A stretch of DNA of 64,000 nucleotides. It comes from CAWELS01 sp964468205. Its GTDB lineage: Bacteria > Acidobacteriota > Terriglobia > Bryobacterales > Bryobacteraceae. Below, piece after piece: positions 8,518 to 17,174 of the stretch. The notes under the pieces are model-generated. The model saw nothing but the letters and a program-made list of their open reading frames with translations. It made no database searches and was not told the DNA's origin. Location of the stretch: NCBI GenBank assembly GCA_964468205.1, contig CAYXVG010000008.1:94834-158833 (forward strand), in the 5' to 3' direction. How positions within the stretch are numbered: position 1 is the first letter of the stretch; every line of letters begins with the position of its first letter. Both the position numbers and the translations under genes were made by a program.

Positions 8518-8589
8518 CACGCGTGTGTTCCGGTTAAACATCGTCTACCCCTAGGCCGGTAGGCCGGGCGAGGGCGTTTCACACGCGTC
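8518..8589. repeat. Inverted repeat between the TonB receptor and aldolase genes
   Basis: CACGCGTGTG at 8518-8527 pairs with CACACGCGTC at 8580-8589 over nine bases; the 52-base loop holds a smaller GGCCGG/CCGGCC-rich element. It lies just after the receptor stop codon. It could be a processing or attenuation structure that lowers downstream expression, but no T tract is seen and the role is speculative. Confidence 0.3.
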
Positions 8590-8614
8590 CCCGCCCGAAC
8601 TCTGTTCAGCACAG

Positions 8615-11600
8615 CTAGAAGAGTATCTTCAAGCCGAATTGGATGATCCGCGCGTCACGCGCGGAGGTGATCGTTCCGAAGCTCGAGCTTCGGTTGAAAC
8701 CGTCCGCGCCCGCCGAAAAAGAAGTGTTCGGCAAACGCAGATTGACGTGGTTCATGAAGTTGAACGCCTCGGCGCGGAACTGCAGGTTGAGCCGCTCCGT
8801 GATTTGGGTGTTCTTGAGCAGTGAAAGGTCCCAGTTCATCGTTCCAGGGGACCGGACGTCAGGCAGGGTGCGGCCGACATTGCCGAACGTGAAGTCCGGC
8901 GGATTGATGAAGGCCATGGTATCGAACCACTGCTCTTGGGTTGGGTTGTCGAGTTTGGCGCTCTGGCCGGTGGAATTAGGGCGGTTGGCCTGGAAGTTGC
9001 TGGCGCCACGGATGCGGAGCGGTACACCTGACTGCATGATGCCGATGGTGTTGATTTGCCATCCACCGACAATCTTCTGAAGCACAGCGCTCTGCGGGCT
9101 CCAGCCTTTGCCGGGTCCCATCGGCAGTTCATATAGCAAGCTAATGACCCCTCGCTGGGCGACGTCGGCCGGGTCGAGCGACCGGTTCGCCTGACGGTCG
9201 AACAAGCCATTTTGGAAACCCTGGTCATTGCTGTTTTCCAGATTCCAGTTCACCATCGGTTGTGTGCTATCGCCGATCCTCTTGCCGGCAGTATAGGCTA
9301 GGTTCACGAGCAGTCCGTTTGCTATCCGTCGCTGCACATTCAACTGGAATTGGTGCGAAAGGTAGTTCCCGAGGCGGGGGTTCCGGATAGAGACCGAACT
9401 ATAACATGGGTACGCCATGAGTGTCCGTTCGCGAGTGGTTGTCGCCGAACCAAGACCACCTGGAACAAGACCGGCGCAAGGATTCGGCACCTTGTCATTA
9501 AGTGATTGCTGCAAATCGAAGCGAATGTCCGGATGGACCTGATTCAGGTTGTAGCCGCCACCGGCGAAGTGGTTCCCCTTATTACCGGCGTAAGTAGCAT
9601 CAATCATCCACCTTCCAAGCTGCGTTTGAATTGAGAAGTTCCACTGCTGGGTAATCGGAGTGGTCTTGTCGCTCTCGGTCCAACTGATGCTCTGCCCCAG
9701 GCGGGCGCCCGGCCCAGCCGATGCTCCGGGAGCTTCAACGGGAGCAAACGGGAATCCTTCGGCAAACAGAAACGCGCGTTCGCCTGGCGCCTGGGCACTG
9801 TAATTTGTACGGGTGGTGGAGAACAACGTGGTGTCACCCATATATCCGACCCAGAAGGTGGACGGATAGTAAACCCCGTAGCCGCCTCGGACCACCAGCC
9901 TGGCATTGCCGAATACATCGTAGGCAAAGCCGAATCGTGGGCCGAAGTCGTTGTAATCCTCGTCCATGAAGGAGCGGGGCGCTCCGTCGATTCCGGCGTA
10001 GATCACGGTTCCTGGCAATCCTGTTTCGGGGTCCGTACCGTTCGGGTCAAAGCTGATGTGGCCATTGTTGCGCTCATACGGCTTCTGCTGGAAGTCGTAG
10101 CGCAGACCGAAGTTCAGGGTCAGCTTACGGCTCATCCTCCAGTCATCCTGGAAGAAGAAAGAAAGAGCGCTGCCATGCCATGAATTACCGAGAATCCGGT
10201 CGATACCTGCCGAATTAACCTCGCCCATAAGAAACTGGGCCATGTTATACCCGGTCCCGGCGGTTTTTTGCGGGTTGGTGGTGAGTCCCGAAAAACTGTA
10301 GCTTCCAGACAAAGCCGAGCCCTGCTGGTTGCCGCCGTACAGAATCCGGTAATTGGCCCCCATCTTCAGAGTGTGGTTCCCGTGGATCTTAGTCACCATG
10401 TCCTGGATATCCCAGTTCAGCGATGTGCGGGTGCCAAACGCCTGGCCGCCGATCTGGCCGAATCCGAAGTTGATGTTCGGGAACTGGTCATCGGGGACCA
10501 CCGGAGGCAGGCCCAGGCGGCTTGGCCAGTTCTTGCCTCCGTTGATGGCCTGGAACGTGAACCACTGGCGCGAGATGCCGACCCGGAGGTTGTTGATCAA
10601 CGTCGGCGAGAAGGTGTGCGTGTCGGACACAACGGCGTTCCGGTTGGTCTGATCGTCTACACGATTCGGACCCACGGTCGGATCGGTGAAAATGCTGCTG
10701 CCAGCCGGGTTATGCTCGGCCTGGGAATAGCGTACGAACATGGCGTTCCGGTCACTGAAGCGGTAGTCGCCCTTCATGCTGTACTGTGTCCAGTCAGTCT
10801 TGTTCAGATTTGCGTCTTGGTAGTTCTGGGCGTTGGTATATGGATTGTTGGGCGCTTTGTTGGGCGCCGGCCAGAAATCGACGATCTTCGGCGTGATGGG
10901 ATCCCACCGGTCTCTCGGAACAATATTGCCCGGCAAAGGATCGCGGACGAGTCCGGAACCGTTGGGGTTCGGACGGGTTGTCGCTGGATCATAGATCGTT
11001 ATCGGATTTCCGGCGGCATCGCGCAGGTCGCTAAAATTGCCCTCCCGCCAAGGCTGGATGGGCGTCGAAGAAATCCGAGGGCTGCTCTTCCGCAACAGAT
11101 ACTGCTCGAAGTTAAAGAAGCCGAAAAGCTTGTTCTTCAGGATCGGCCCTCCAAGCGAAGTGCCGTATTGGTTGTAGCGAAGCGGCAGCTTTTCGCTGGC
11201 GAAGGTGTTGCGCGCATCGAACTTATCATTGCGCACGAACCAGTAGCCGGTTCCGTGGAATTCGTTCGTCCCGGACTTGGTGACGAGGTTGATGGCGCCT
11301 CCGGCGGTGAAACCGTATTCCGCGGACATCGTTCCGCTCTGCACCTTGAATTCTTCCACCGCGTCGACCGCCGGAGGGACGCCTACCTCGCCGTGGTAGC
11401 TCAGCGTATTGTTGTTGCCGTCGAGCATCTGGGAGTTCATGGCGTTCGGGCTGCCGTTGATACTGATCGAGGAAAGCTGAATACCCCGATCGCCGAATCC
11501 GGAGGCGGTCGGGCTGTTATTGGAAACGACCCCGGCAGTCAGCAGTGTCAGCGCCAGAGCCTGGCGGCCGTTCAGCGGCAACTCCTGCACGCGGCGATTT

Positions 11601-12010
11601 TCGACCACCGTTCCCAGGGTGGCGCCACGGGTGTCGACCAGCGATGTCTCGCCGACCACTTCCACCGTCTGGACGACATCGCCGACCTCCATCACGATAT
11701 TCACCTGGGCGTTCTGGTTCACCTGGAGGGAAAGTCCGCTTCGAACAAACCGCTTGAAGCCTTCCATCTCGCCGCGAACTTCATAATCCCCGACCGCTAG
11801 TCCGGGAGCAGTATAGTTACCGGACTCGTTCGCTTCGGTCGCAAACGCCGCTCCGGTGTTCACGTTGACGATTTCGACCCGGGCGCCGGGTATCACGGCG
11901 TCCTGCTGGTCCGTGACAGTACCGAAAATGGTGCCGGTCTGCTGCTGGGCAAACATTGTGACAGCGACCATGGCCACTGCCAGAATTACCTTGGTGAGTG
12001 TCTTAAGCAT
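8615..12010 (-). CDS. TonB-dependent receptor with carboxypeptidase-regulatory domain (Oar-like)
   Basis: An outer-membrane protein of about 1131 residues. The signal peptide MLKTLTKVILAVAMVAVTMFAQQ is followed by a carboxypeptidase-regulatory-like Ig fold (TGTIFGTVTDQQDAVIPGARVEI), a plug region with GRQALALTLLTAGV and GGAINLVTKSGTNEFHG, and a long beta-barrel ending in an aromatic-terminated strand (IIQFGLKILF). This is the large Oar-like receptor type that is abundant in Acidobacteriota. It would bring large ligands, here probably oligosaccharides, across the outer membrane with TonB energy. The ATG at 12010 has GAGAGGG about 9 bases upstream; an earlier TTG is unlikely. A good promoter and one palindrome copy precede it. 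It is the first gene of the leftward cluster. No SusD-like partner is seen. Confidence 0.93.
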   Translation of the reverse strand: MLKTLTKVILAVAMVAVTMFAQQQTGTIFGTVTDQQDAVIPGARVEIVNVNTGAAFATEANESGNYTAPGLAVGDYEVRGEMEGFKRFVRSGLSLQVNQNAQVNIVMEVGDVVQTVEVVGETSLVDTRGATLGTVVENRRVQELPLNGRQALALTLLTAGVVSNNSPTASGFGDRGIQLSSISINGSPNAMNSQMLDGNNNTLSYHGEVGVPPAVDAVEEFKVQSGTMSAEYGFTAGGAINLVTKSGTNEFHGTGYWFVRNDKFDARNTFASEKLPLRYNQYGTSLGGPILKNKLFGFFNFEQYLLRKSSPRISSTPIQPWREGNFSDLRDAAGNPITIYDPATTRPNPNGSGLVRDPLPGNIVPRDRWDPITPKIVDFWPAPNKAPNNPYTNAQNYQDANLNKTDWTQYSMKGDYRFSDRNAMFVRYSQAEHNPAGSSIFTDPTVGPNRVDDQTNRNAVVSDTHTFSPTLINNLRVGISRQWFTFQAINGGKNWPSRLGLPPVVPDDQFPNINFGFGQIGGQAFGTRTSLNWDIQDMVTKIHGNHTLKMGANYRILYGGNQQGSALSGSYSFSGLTTNPQKTAGTGYNMAQFLMGEVNSAGIDRILGNSWHGSALSFFFQDDWRMSRKLTLNFGLRYDFQQKPYERNNGHISFDPNGTDPETGLPGTVIYAGIDGAPRSFMDEDYNDFGPRFGFAYDVFGNARLVVRGGYGVYYPSTFWVGYMGDTTLFSTTRTNYSAQAPGERAFLFAEGFPFAPVEAPGASAGPGARLGQSISWTESDKTTPITQQWNFSIQTQLGRWMIDATYAGNKGNHFAGGGYNLNQVHPDIRFDLQQSLNDKVPNPCAGLVPGGLGSATTTRERTLMAYPCYSSVSIRNPRLGNYLSHQFQLNVQRRIANGLLVNLAYTAGKRIGDSTQPMVNWNLENSNDQGFQNGLFDRQANRSLDPADVAQRGVISLLYELPMGPGKGWSPQSAVLQKIVGGWQINTIGIMQSGVPLRIRGASNFQANRPNSTGQSAKLDNPTQEQWFDTMAFINPPDFTFGNVGRTLPDVRSPGTMNWDLSLLKNTQITERLNLQFRAEAFNFMNHVNLRLPNTSFSAGADGFNRSSSFGTITSARDARIIQFGLKILF

Positions 12011-12061
12011 TGTCAAAAACCCTCTCTTCCACCAAACCTCTGAAGCCGATTGATATAAGAC

Positions 12062-12077
12062 ATCTGAAATTCCAGAT
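12062..12077. promoter_or_regulatory. Operator-like palindrome copy B (TonB receptor promoter)
   Basis: ATCTGAAATTCCAGAT matches 15 of 16 positions of the consensus and is the best copy in the window. It lies just downstream of the predicted -10 box, at about +8 to +23, where a bound repressor would block transcription. Confidence 0.65.
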
Positions 12078-12091
12078 TCCAGATCGAATCG

Positions 12092-12120
12092 ATTATTTCA
12101 TAGTAAGGCTGGCGTGTCAA
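12092..12120 (-). promoter_or_regulatory. Putative promoter of the TonB receptor gene
   Basis: On the minus strand TTGACA (12115-12120) is followed after 17 bp by AATAAT (12092-12097), close to the sigma-70 consensus. The leader to the ATG at 12010 would be about 75 bases and contains palindrome copy B. Confidence 0.65.
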
Positions 12121-12212
12121 GAAGAAGTAACACACCGGTCTTTTGGGATTTTTTGGAGAGGGGAGAGATCGGGGGGCTCCCGAAGCGTCCGGCGCGGCTA
12201 CAGGAGAAACTC

Positions 12213-12647
12213 CTACGGTCTTGTCTCAGGGTGCGCCCATGGATCGATCAACCGGATTCCGCAGCCGGCGAAATCCGGCAGGTTTCGGGTGGCGAGAGCC
12301 GCCCCGCGACAGCGGGCGATGGCGGCGATCTGCGCGTCGGCGTGGCGGATCGGCCGGCGTTTGCGGCGTCGTTCGACGCTGATCTCGGCGAAGGCCTGCG
12401 CGGCGGCGCTATCAAACGGCAGCAGGCGCCCCGCGAAGTCCTCCGCGAGAATGGCGGCTACCGCGGCCCTCAAGGCCGCCTGCCGCCTGCCCCTTGTCAA
12501 CAGCGCGGCACCATACAGCGTCTCAGCCTCCGTGATCGTGCTGAGAAATAGCTCCCGCGCTGCCTGCTCAGACAACCAGCGCATGACCCGGGCCGATGGC
12601 GCCGGCCGGAGAGCCTCCGACAGCACATTCGTGTCCAGCACGATCAT
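12213..12647 (-). CDS. PIN-domain toxin (VapC/FitB type)
   Basis: A 144-residue PIN-domain ribonuclease. It starts MIVLDTNVLSEALRP, giving the first conserved Asp, and keeps the other acidic positions: TEAETLYG near residue 40, the HADAQIAA segment near 103 and a final Asn/Asp in ATRNLPDF. The FitB branch of VapC toxins has this arrangement; such enzymes cut RNA when not held by their antitoxin. It overlaps the upstream antitoxin gene by 4 bp (ATGA), so translation is coupled. The pair sits between the TonB receptor and the FAD oxidoreductases without an obvious link to them. Family confident; target RNA unknown. Confidence 0.9.
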   Translation of the reverse strand: MIVLDTNVLSEALRPAPSARVMRWLSEQAARELFLSTITEAETLYGAALLTRGRRQAALRAAVAAILAEDFAGRLLPFDSAAAQAFAEISVERRRKRRPIRHADAQIAAIARCRGAALATRNLPDFAGCGIRLIDPWAHPETRP

Positions 12648-12892
12648 GCGCCCATCTCCGGCGGCGGGCGCATTGGGTCACGCACGGGAACCGGCAGGTC
12701 CACTCCGCCAAGTGGAGCGATACGTTTCCGTATCGAATCGGCGAGGTTCGGTTCTGGGCCAACCTCTTCGGCCAGCGCCGCCCGCAGGATCTCCCGCGCC
12801 TCCTCTTCCATCGAACGTCCGTGATGCGCCGCCCGGATTCGCAACCGGGCTTTGACGCCTTCCTCGATCTTTCGGATTGTGATAGCGCCCAT
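12644..12892 (-). CDS. FitA-like ribbon-helix-helix antitoxin
   Basis: An 82-residue antitoxin. The N-terminus MGAITIRKIEEGVKARLRIRAAHHGRSMEEEAREIL is the ribbon-helix-helix DNA-binding domain of the FitA/Arc type; the Pro-rich C-terminal tail would bind the PIN toxin encoded directly downstream. I use the ATG at 12892 because homology to the family begins there; the frame runs further upstream but that part is not conserved and no clear ribosome site decides. Such antitoxins usually repress their own operon with the toxin as co-repressor. The gene is divergent from the FAD oxidoreductase at 13093. Confidence 0.85.
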   Translation of the reverse strand: MGAITIRKIEEGVKARLRIRAAHHGRSMEEEAREILRAALAEEVGPEPNLADSIRKRIAPLGGVDLPVPVRDPMRPPPEMGA

Positions 12893-12988
12893 ATTGCATT
12901 GCGCGCAGAGCTTCCGCTCGGACGCGCGCGGCGGGTTTCCGTTTCGGAGGGGCTGTGCGGCGACTCCCCGCCAAAACTGACGTTTCAC

Positions 12989-13004
12989 ATCTGAGATTTC
13001 AAAG
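12989..13004. promoter_or_regulatory. Operator-like palindrome copy C
   Basis: ATCTGAGATTTCAAAG matches 13 of 16 consensus positions. It ends exactly where a TTGACC box begins, the same arrangement as copy D before the next FAD oxidoreductase. Confidence 0.6.
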
Positions 13005-13034
13005 TTGACCCGGCCGGCTACCGTGTGACACGAT
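13005..13034 (+). promoter_or_regulatory. Putative promoter of the first duplicated FAD oxidoreductase
   Basis: TTGACC (13005-13010), an 18-bp spacer and CACGAT (13029-13034) preceded by TG (extended -10). The -10 box is weak, but the promoter at 15138-15167 has the same -35 sequence, spacer and TG, which supports both. Confidence 0.45.
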
Positions 13035-13092
13035 CAACGGTACGTGCGGGGGGAGCCCGCAATCCGCATCTTGGAAAACGAAGGAGACGCCA

Positions 13093-15057
13093 ATGAAACG
13101 ACGTGACTTCCTTGCCGCGGCCGGCTTCGGGCCATACTCGGTGATGATCTTCGCGGATCAGTTGCCGCCGCGGGAAGCGCCGCTGCCGGTGGGGGACCGG
13201 GTGCGCCGCGGCCTGGAAAAGGTAGCCCCGCCGTCAGCCCAGCGCGGACAAATCGCCCATGAGCCCCACATGCGGCTGGTGGATCTGGAGTGTGACGTGC
13301 TAGTCGCCGGCGGAGGGATGGCCGGCGTCTGCGCGGCGGTGGCCGCGGCCCGGCACGGTTCGCGGGTGGTGCTGGTGCAGGATCGTTCCCGGCTCGGCGG
13401 GAACTCATCGAGCGAAGTGAAGATGCACATCTCGGGGTCGGCCCGGCTTTCCGGCTGGCGCGAGAGCGGACTGCTCGAGGAGTTCGAACTCGACGACGTC
13501 GTGAACAACCCGCAAGGATCGTTCGAACTCTGGGATCTGCTGCTGTACGACAAGGTAGTGAGCGAGCCGAACATCACGCTGCTGCTGGACACGTCGGTCT
13601 GCGGCACGGAGGTGCAGGGCAACCGCATCACGCAAGCGACGGCGCGCAGCGAGGCCACCGAGCACGTCTACCGGATCCGGGCGAAGATGTTCTGCGACTG
13701 CACCGGCGACAGCCGCCTGGGCCTGGAGGCCGGAGCGATCCTGCGCGGCGGCCGCGAGGCGCGCAGCGAATTCAACGAGCCGTTAGCGCTGGACCAGGCG
13801 GACGACGCGACGCTCGGCAGCAGCCTGCTCTTCACATCGCGGGACTATGGCAGGCCGATGCCGTTCAAGCCGCCGAACTGGGCCCGCAAAGTGACGCGCA
13901 ACCATCTCCGCCTCCGCCCAATACGCGAGTGGGACTACGGCTACTGGTGGATTGAATGGGGCGGCGACCGGGACACGATCGGCGATCAGGAGCGCATCCG
14001 CTTCGAGCTAATATCGATTGTCATGGGTGTCTGGGACTACATCAAGAACAGCGGCGACCATCCCTCCAGCGCCAACTGGGCGATGGATTGGGTCGGTTTC
14101 CTGCCCGCCAAGCGAGGCAGCCGCCGAATGGAAGGAGACCACGTCTTGACGCAGCACGACCTGGAGCGGGGCGACATCGAGGATGGTGTTGCGATCGGCG
14201 GCTGGCCGATGGATGATCACCCGCCGGCCGGTTTCGACCGTCCCCAATTGCGGCCGAACGTGAACGGTCCGGTGCGCGTCCCCTACAACATCCCTTTGCG
14301 CTCGCTCTACAGCAAGAACGTCGAAAACCTGATGATGGCTGGCCGGAACATCAGTTGTTCGCACGTGGCGTACACCTCGACGCGCGTCATGGGTACGTGT
14401 TCCGTGGTTGGCCAGGCGGTGGGGACAACGGCGGCGATGTGCCTCAAGCACAGTGTTACCCCGCGGGGAATCTACGAAGACAAGATGCTTCTTGAGTCGC
14501 TGCAGCAGACTCTGCTTCGGGATGACCAGACCATCCGGAACCGCGTCAACACCGACCCTAAGGACCTCGCCCGACAGGCGACAGTGAAGTGTAGCAGCGA
14601 GACCGGCAAGGCGCGGGCAGCGCTCGTGATCGACGGGCACCTCCGCGACTACCCGCACCCGGACAAAAATGGGCCAAAGGAGATTCACCACTGGGAGGCA
14701 GAGTTGGAAAACGACGGAGCCTGGATCGAGCTCTCTTGGACGAAGCCCCAGCAAATCCGTGAGATTCAGATCACCTTCGACAGCGGCTTTCAGCGTTTTC
14801 TGCGTTTGTCCGGTTCAAAACGGGTTAGAGAGGCCACTATCCGGGCGCCGCAGCCGGAAACCGTGCGCGACTACAAACTGCTGTACCAGGCCGCGGGGAC
14901 TTCCAGCCTGGCCGAACTGGCAAGCGTGGCAGGTAACTATCAGCGGGTCAACCGGCATCGAGTGGAGCCAATTGAGGCGGAGGCGCTGCGGATCCACGTC
15001 CTCGCGACCAACGGCGATTCGGCGGCGCGCATTTTTGAGGTCCGCTGCTATGGTTGA
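13093..15057 (+). CDS. Tat-exported FAD-dependent oxidoreductase, duplicate copy 1
   Basis: A 654-residue flavoprotein of the same group as 458-2812. It starts MKRRDFLAAAGFG, a twin-arginine leader, with AAGGAG 7 bases before the ATG. The FAD-binding VLVAGGGMAGVCAA lies at about residues 69-82, then LGGNSSSEVKM, the DCTGDSRLG block and AGRNISCSHVAYTSTRVMGTC near residue 420. The C-terminal 140 residues look discoidin-like and end in FEVRCYG. The gene at 15200 encodes a protein of identical length that aligns along its whole length, so this is a tandem duplication. Export of a folded flavoprotein by Tat and periplasmic oxidation of a glycan part are inferred. A palindrome copy and promoter precede it. 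Confidence 0.87.
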   Translation: MKRRDFLAAAGFGPYSVMIFADQLPPREAPLPVGDRVRRGLEKVAPPSAQRGQIAHEPHMRLVDLECDVLVAGGGMAGVCAAVAAARHGSRVVLVQDRSRLGGNSSSEVKMHISGSARLSGWRESGLLEEFELDDVVNNPQGSFELWDLLLYDKVVSEPNITLLLDTSVCGTEVQGNRITQATARSEATEHVYRIRAKMFCDCTGDSRLGLEAGAILRGGREARSEFNEPLALDQADDATLGSSLLFTSRDYGRPMPFKPPNWARKVTRNHLRLRPIREWDYGYWWIEWGGDRDTIGDQERIRFELISIVMGVWDYIKNSGDHPSSANWAMDWVGFLPAKRGSRRMEGDHVLTQHDLERGDIEDGVAIGGWPMDDHPPAGFDRPQLRPNVNGPVRVPYNIPLRSLYSKNVENLMMAGRNISCSHVAYTSTRVMGTCSVVGQAVGTTAAMCLKHSVTPRGIYEDKMLLESLQQTLLRDDQTIRNRVNTDPKDLARQATVKCSSETGKARAALVIDGHLRDYPHPDKNGPKEIHHWEAELENDGAWIELSWTKPQQIREIQITFDSGFQRFLRLSGSKRVREATIRAPQPETVRDYKLLYQAAGTSSLAELASVAGNYQRVNRHRVEPIEAEALRIHVLATNGDSAARIFEVRCYG

Positions 15058-15121
15058 GTATCGTCGGCCGTGGTGGATCGCAACGCGAAACGCTGATATG
15101 GATTCACTGCTAACATTACAA

Positions 15122-15137
15122 ATCTGAAATATCAGAC
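15122..15137. promoter_or_regulatory. Operator-like palindrome copy D
   Basis: ATCTGAAATATCAGAC matches 14 of 16 consensus positions and abuts a TTGACC box, as copy C does. It lies 78 bp before the second duplicated FAD oxidoreductase gene, so the operator was either copied with the gene or kept by selection. Confidence 0.62.
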
Positions 15138-15167
15138 TTGACCAGCGATCCCTACTCGTGGCAGTAT
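15138..15167 (+). promoter_or_regulatory. Putative promoter of the second duplicated FAD oxidoreductase
   Basis: TTGACC (15138-15143), an 18-bp spacer and CAGTAT (15162-15167) preceded by TG at 15159-15160. The geometry equals that of the promoter at 13005-13034 although the spacer sequences differ. Confidence 0.45.
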
Positions 15168-15199
15168 CTCAGTTGTAAGAAGAAAGGGGCGGACAACTC

Positions 15200-17164
15200 G
15201 TGAAAAGACGTGATTTCATTACCGGATTGAGTTTTGGCGGCTACTCCCTGGTGGTTCTCGCGGACCAGCTTCCGGCGGCGGAGCACCCGATACCAACGCC
15301 GGACCGGGTACGTAGGGATCTGGAGAACGTGGCGCCGGGAGGGCTAGAGCGCATCGGAACAGGCCACGAACCGAACATGCGGCTGGTTCCGCTCGAGTGC
15401 GATGTACTTGTGGCCGGCGGCGGGCTTTCAGGCGTTTGCGCGGCGATAGCGGCGGCGCGCCACGGGGCGAAGGTGATTCTGGTGCAAAACCGCTCGCGGC
15501 TCGGTGGCAACTCCTCGAGCGAGGTAAAGATGCACGTGGTGGGAGCTTCGTGCCACAAAGGGCGGCCGGGCTGGCGTGAATCCGGTCTCATCGAGGAGCT
15601 TCGGCTCGACGACGCGGTGAACAACCCGCATCGTTCCTGGGAACTCTGGGATCTGCTGTTGTATGACAAGGTGGTCAGCGAGCCGAATATCACTCTCCTG
15701 CTCGACTCCTCACTCTATTCGGCCAAGATGGACGGCGATCGAATCGAGACCGTTCTGGTGCGATGCGACCTCTCCGAACACCTCTACGACATCAAGGCCG
15801 AAATCTTCATGGATTGCACCGGAGATTCCCGGCTCGGCCTCGAAGCTGGCGCCAAATACCGCACCGGCCGCGAGGCCCGCTCGGAGTTCAACGAGTCTCT
15901 TGCCATTGAAGACCAGGACGAACAGACCCTATCGAGCAGCATCCTTTTCACATCCCGCGACTACGGGCGGCCGACGCCCTTCACCCCGCCAAAGTGGGCT
16001 CGGAAAGTAACCCGCCAGCACCTGCGTCACCGCAAGATCAACTCCTGGGAGTACGGCTACTGGTGGATCGCATGGGGCGGCGACAAGGACACGATTCGCG
16101 ACAATGAGCGCATCCGGTTTGAGCTGCTTTCGATCGTTATGGGGGTTTGGGACTACATCAAGAACTCGGGCGATCATCCGGCGAGCGCCAACTGGGCGAT
16201 GGACTGGGTCGGGTTCATCCCGGGCAAGCGCGGCAGCCGCCGCCTGGTGGGCGATTACATCCTGACTCAAAACGATTTGGAACGCGGCACAATCGAGGAC
16301 GCCGTCGCGATTGGCGGCTGGCCCATGGACGACCATCCGCCGGGAGGGTGGGAGCGGCCGCAGTTGCGCCCCAACCGCTCCATCAAGACGGACGAAGTAT
16401 TTAATATCCCGCTGCGCTCGCTTTACAGCAAGAACATCCCGAATCTAATGATGGCCGGACGCAACATCAGTTGCAGCCACATGGCATTCACATCAACGCG
16501 CGTAATGGCCACCTGCGCGGTCGCCGGCCAGGCGGCGGGCACTGCCGCTGCAATGTCCGTGCGCGAAAAAATGCCGCCGCGGGAAATCTACCGGAACAAG
16601 ACGAAACTGGCCCGGCTGCAGCAGGCGTTGCTGCGGGATGACCAGACCATCCGGGACCTCGTCAACGAGGATCCGGCGGACCTCGCACGGAAGGCAGAGG
16701 TCACCTGTAGCGTCGCCGATTGCCCCAGCGACCCGGCCGTTGTGGTGGACGGCCATATTCGCGACTATCCGGGCAAGGACGGCAAAGAGATCCATTCGTG
16801 GTCGGCGCGGATGCGGGACGGCGGCGTCTCTTTGGATCTCGCTTGGCCACAACCAAATAAAGTGTCCGAGGTGCAGATCACGTTCGACTCCGGATTTGAA
16901 CGGGAGCTGACCCTGACCTCGTCGGATCGCATCAACGAAGGGATCATTCGCGCGCCGCAACCAGAAACCGTGCGGGATTACCGGGTCCTTGTACGCAGCC
17001 CCGGAGCGAGCGGCTGGAAGGAGGTTGCCAGAGTGGAGGGCAACCACCAGCGTCTCCGCCGCCACCGGTTCCAGCCGGAAGAGGCGCAGGCGGTGCGGAT
17101 CCATATCGACGCCACCAACGGCGACGAGAACGCGCGGATCTTCGAAGTCCGGTGCTACTCCTGA
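15200..17164 (+). CDS. Tat-exported FAD-dependent oxidoreductase, duplicate copy 2
   Basis: A 654-residue paralogue of the preceding gene product. The leader is MKRRDFITGLSFGGYS; the FAD motif VLVAGGGLSGVCAA, the signature LGGNSSSEVKM and AGRNISCSHMAFTSTRVMATC follow, and the C-terminal discoidin-like part ends FEVRCYS. The start codon is GTG at 15200, preceded by AGAAAGGGG. This copy has a slightly longer loop after SSSEVKM (residues HVVGASCHKGRPGW) than copy 1, balanced by a shorter segment later. It begins a run of six co-directional genes with gaps of 10 bp, 47 bp, two 4-bp ATGA overlaps and 5 bp, so it probably leads an operon through the sulfatase at 24994. Substrate unknown. Confidence 0.87.
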   Translation: MKRRDFITGLSFGGYSLVVLADQLPAAEHPIPTPDRVRRDLENVAPGGLERIGTGHEPNMRLVPLECDVLVAGGGLSGVCAAIAAARHGAKVILVQNRSRLGGNSSSEVKMHVVGASCHKGRPGWRESGLIEELRLDDAVNNPHRSWELWDLLLYDKVVSEPNITLLLDSSLYSAKMDGDRIETVLVRCDLSEHLYDIKAEIFMDCTGDSRLGLEAGAKYRTGREARSEFNESLAIEDQDEQTLSSSILFTSRDYGRPTPFTPPKWARKVTRQHLRHRKINSWEYGYWWIAWGGDKDTIRDNERIRFELLSIVMGVWDYIKNSGDHPASANWAMDWVGFIPGKRGSRRLVGDYILTQNDLERGTIEDAVAIGGWPMDDHPPGGWERPQLRPNRSIKTDEVFNIPLRSLYSKNIPNLMMAGRNISCSHMAFTSTRVMATCAVAGQAAGTAAAMSVREKMPPREIYRNKTKLARLQQALLRDDQTIRDLVNEDPADLARKAEVTCSVADCPSDPAVVVDGHIRDYPGKDGKEIHSWSARMRDGGVSLDLAWPQPNKVSEVQITFDSGFERELTLTSSDRINEGIIRAPQPETVRDYRVLVRSPGASGWKEVARVEGNHQRLRRHRFQPEEAQAVRIHIDATNGDENARIFEVRCYS

Positions 17165-17174
17165 CAGGAGCGCG

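Noticed and set aside
10268..11800. Long plus-strand frame (510 codons) inside the TonB receptor gene
   Set aside because: Antisense shadow of a well-supported receptor; composition rich in Arg, Val and Gly, no motif.
12088..12103. A second palindrome copy beside copy B at the receptor promoter
   Set aside because: ATCGATTATTTCATAG matches only 10 of 16 positions and overlaps the -10 box; the similarity may come from AT content.
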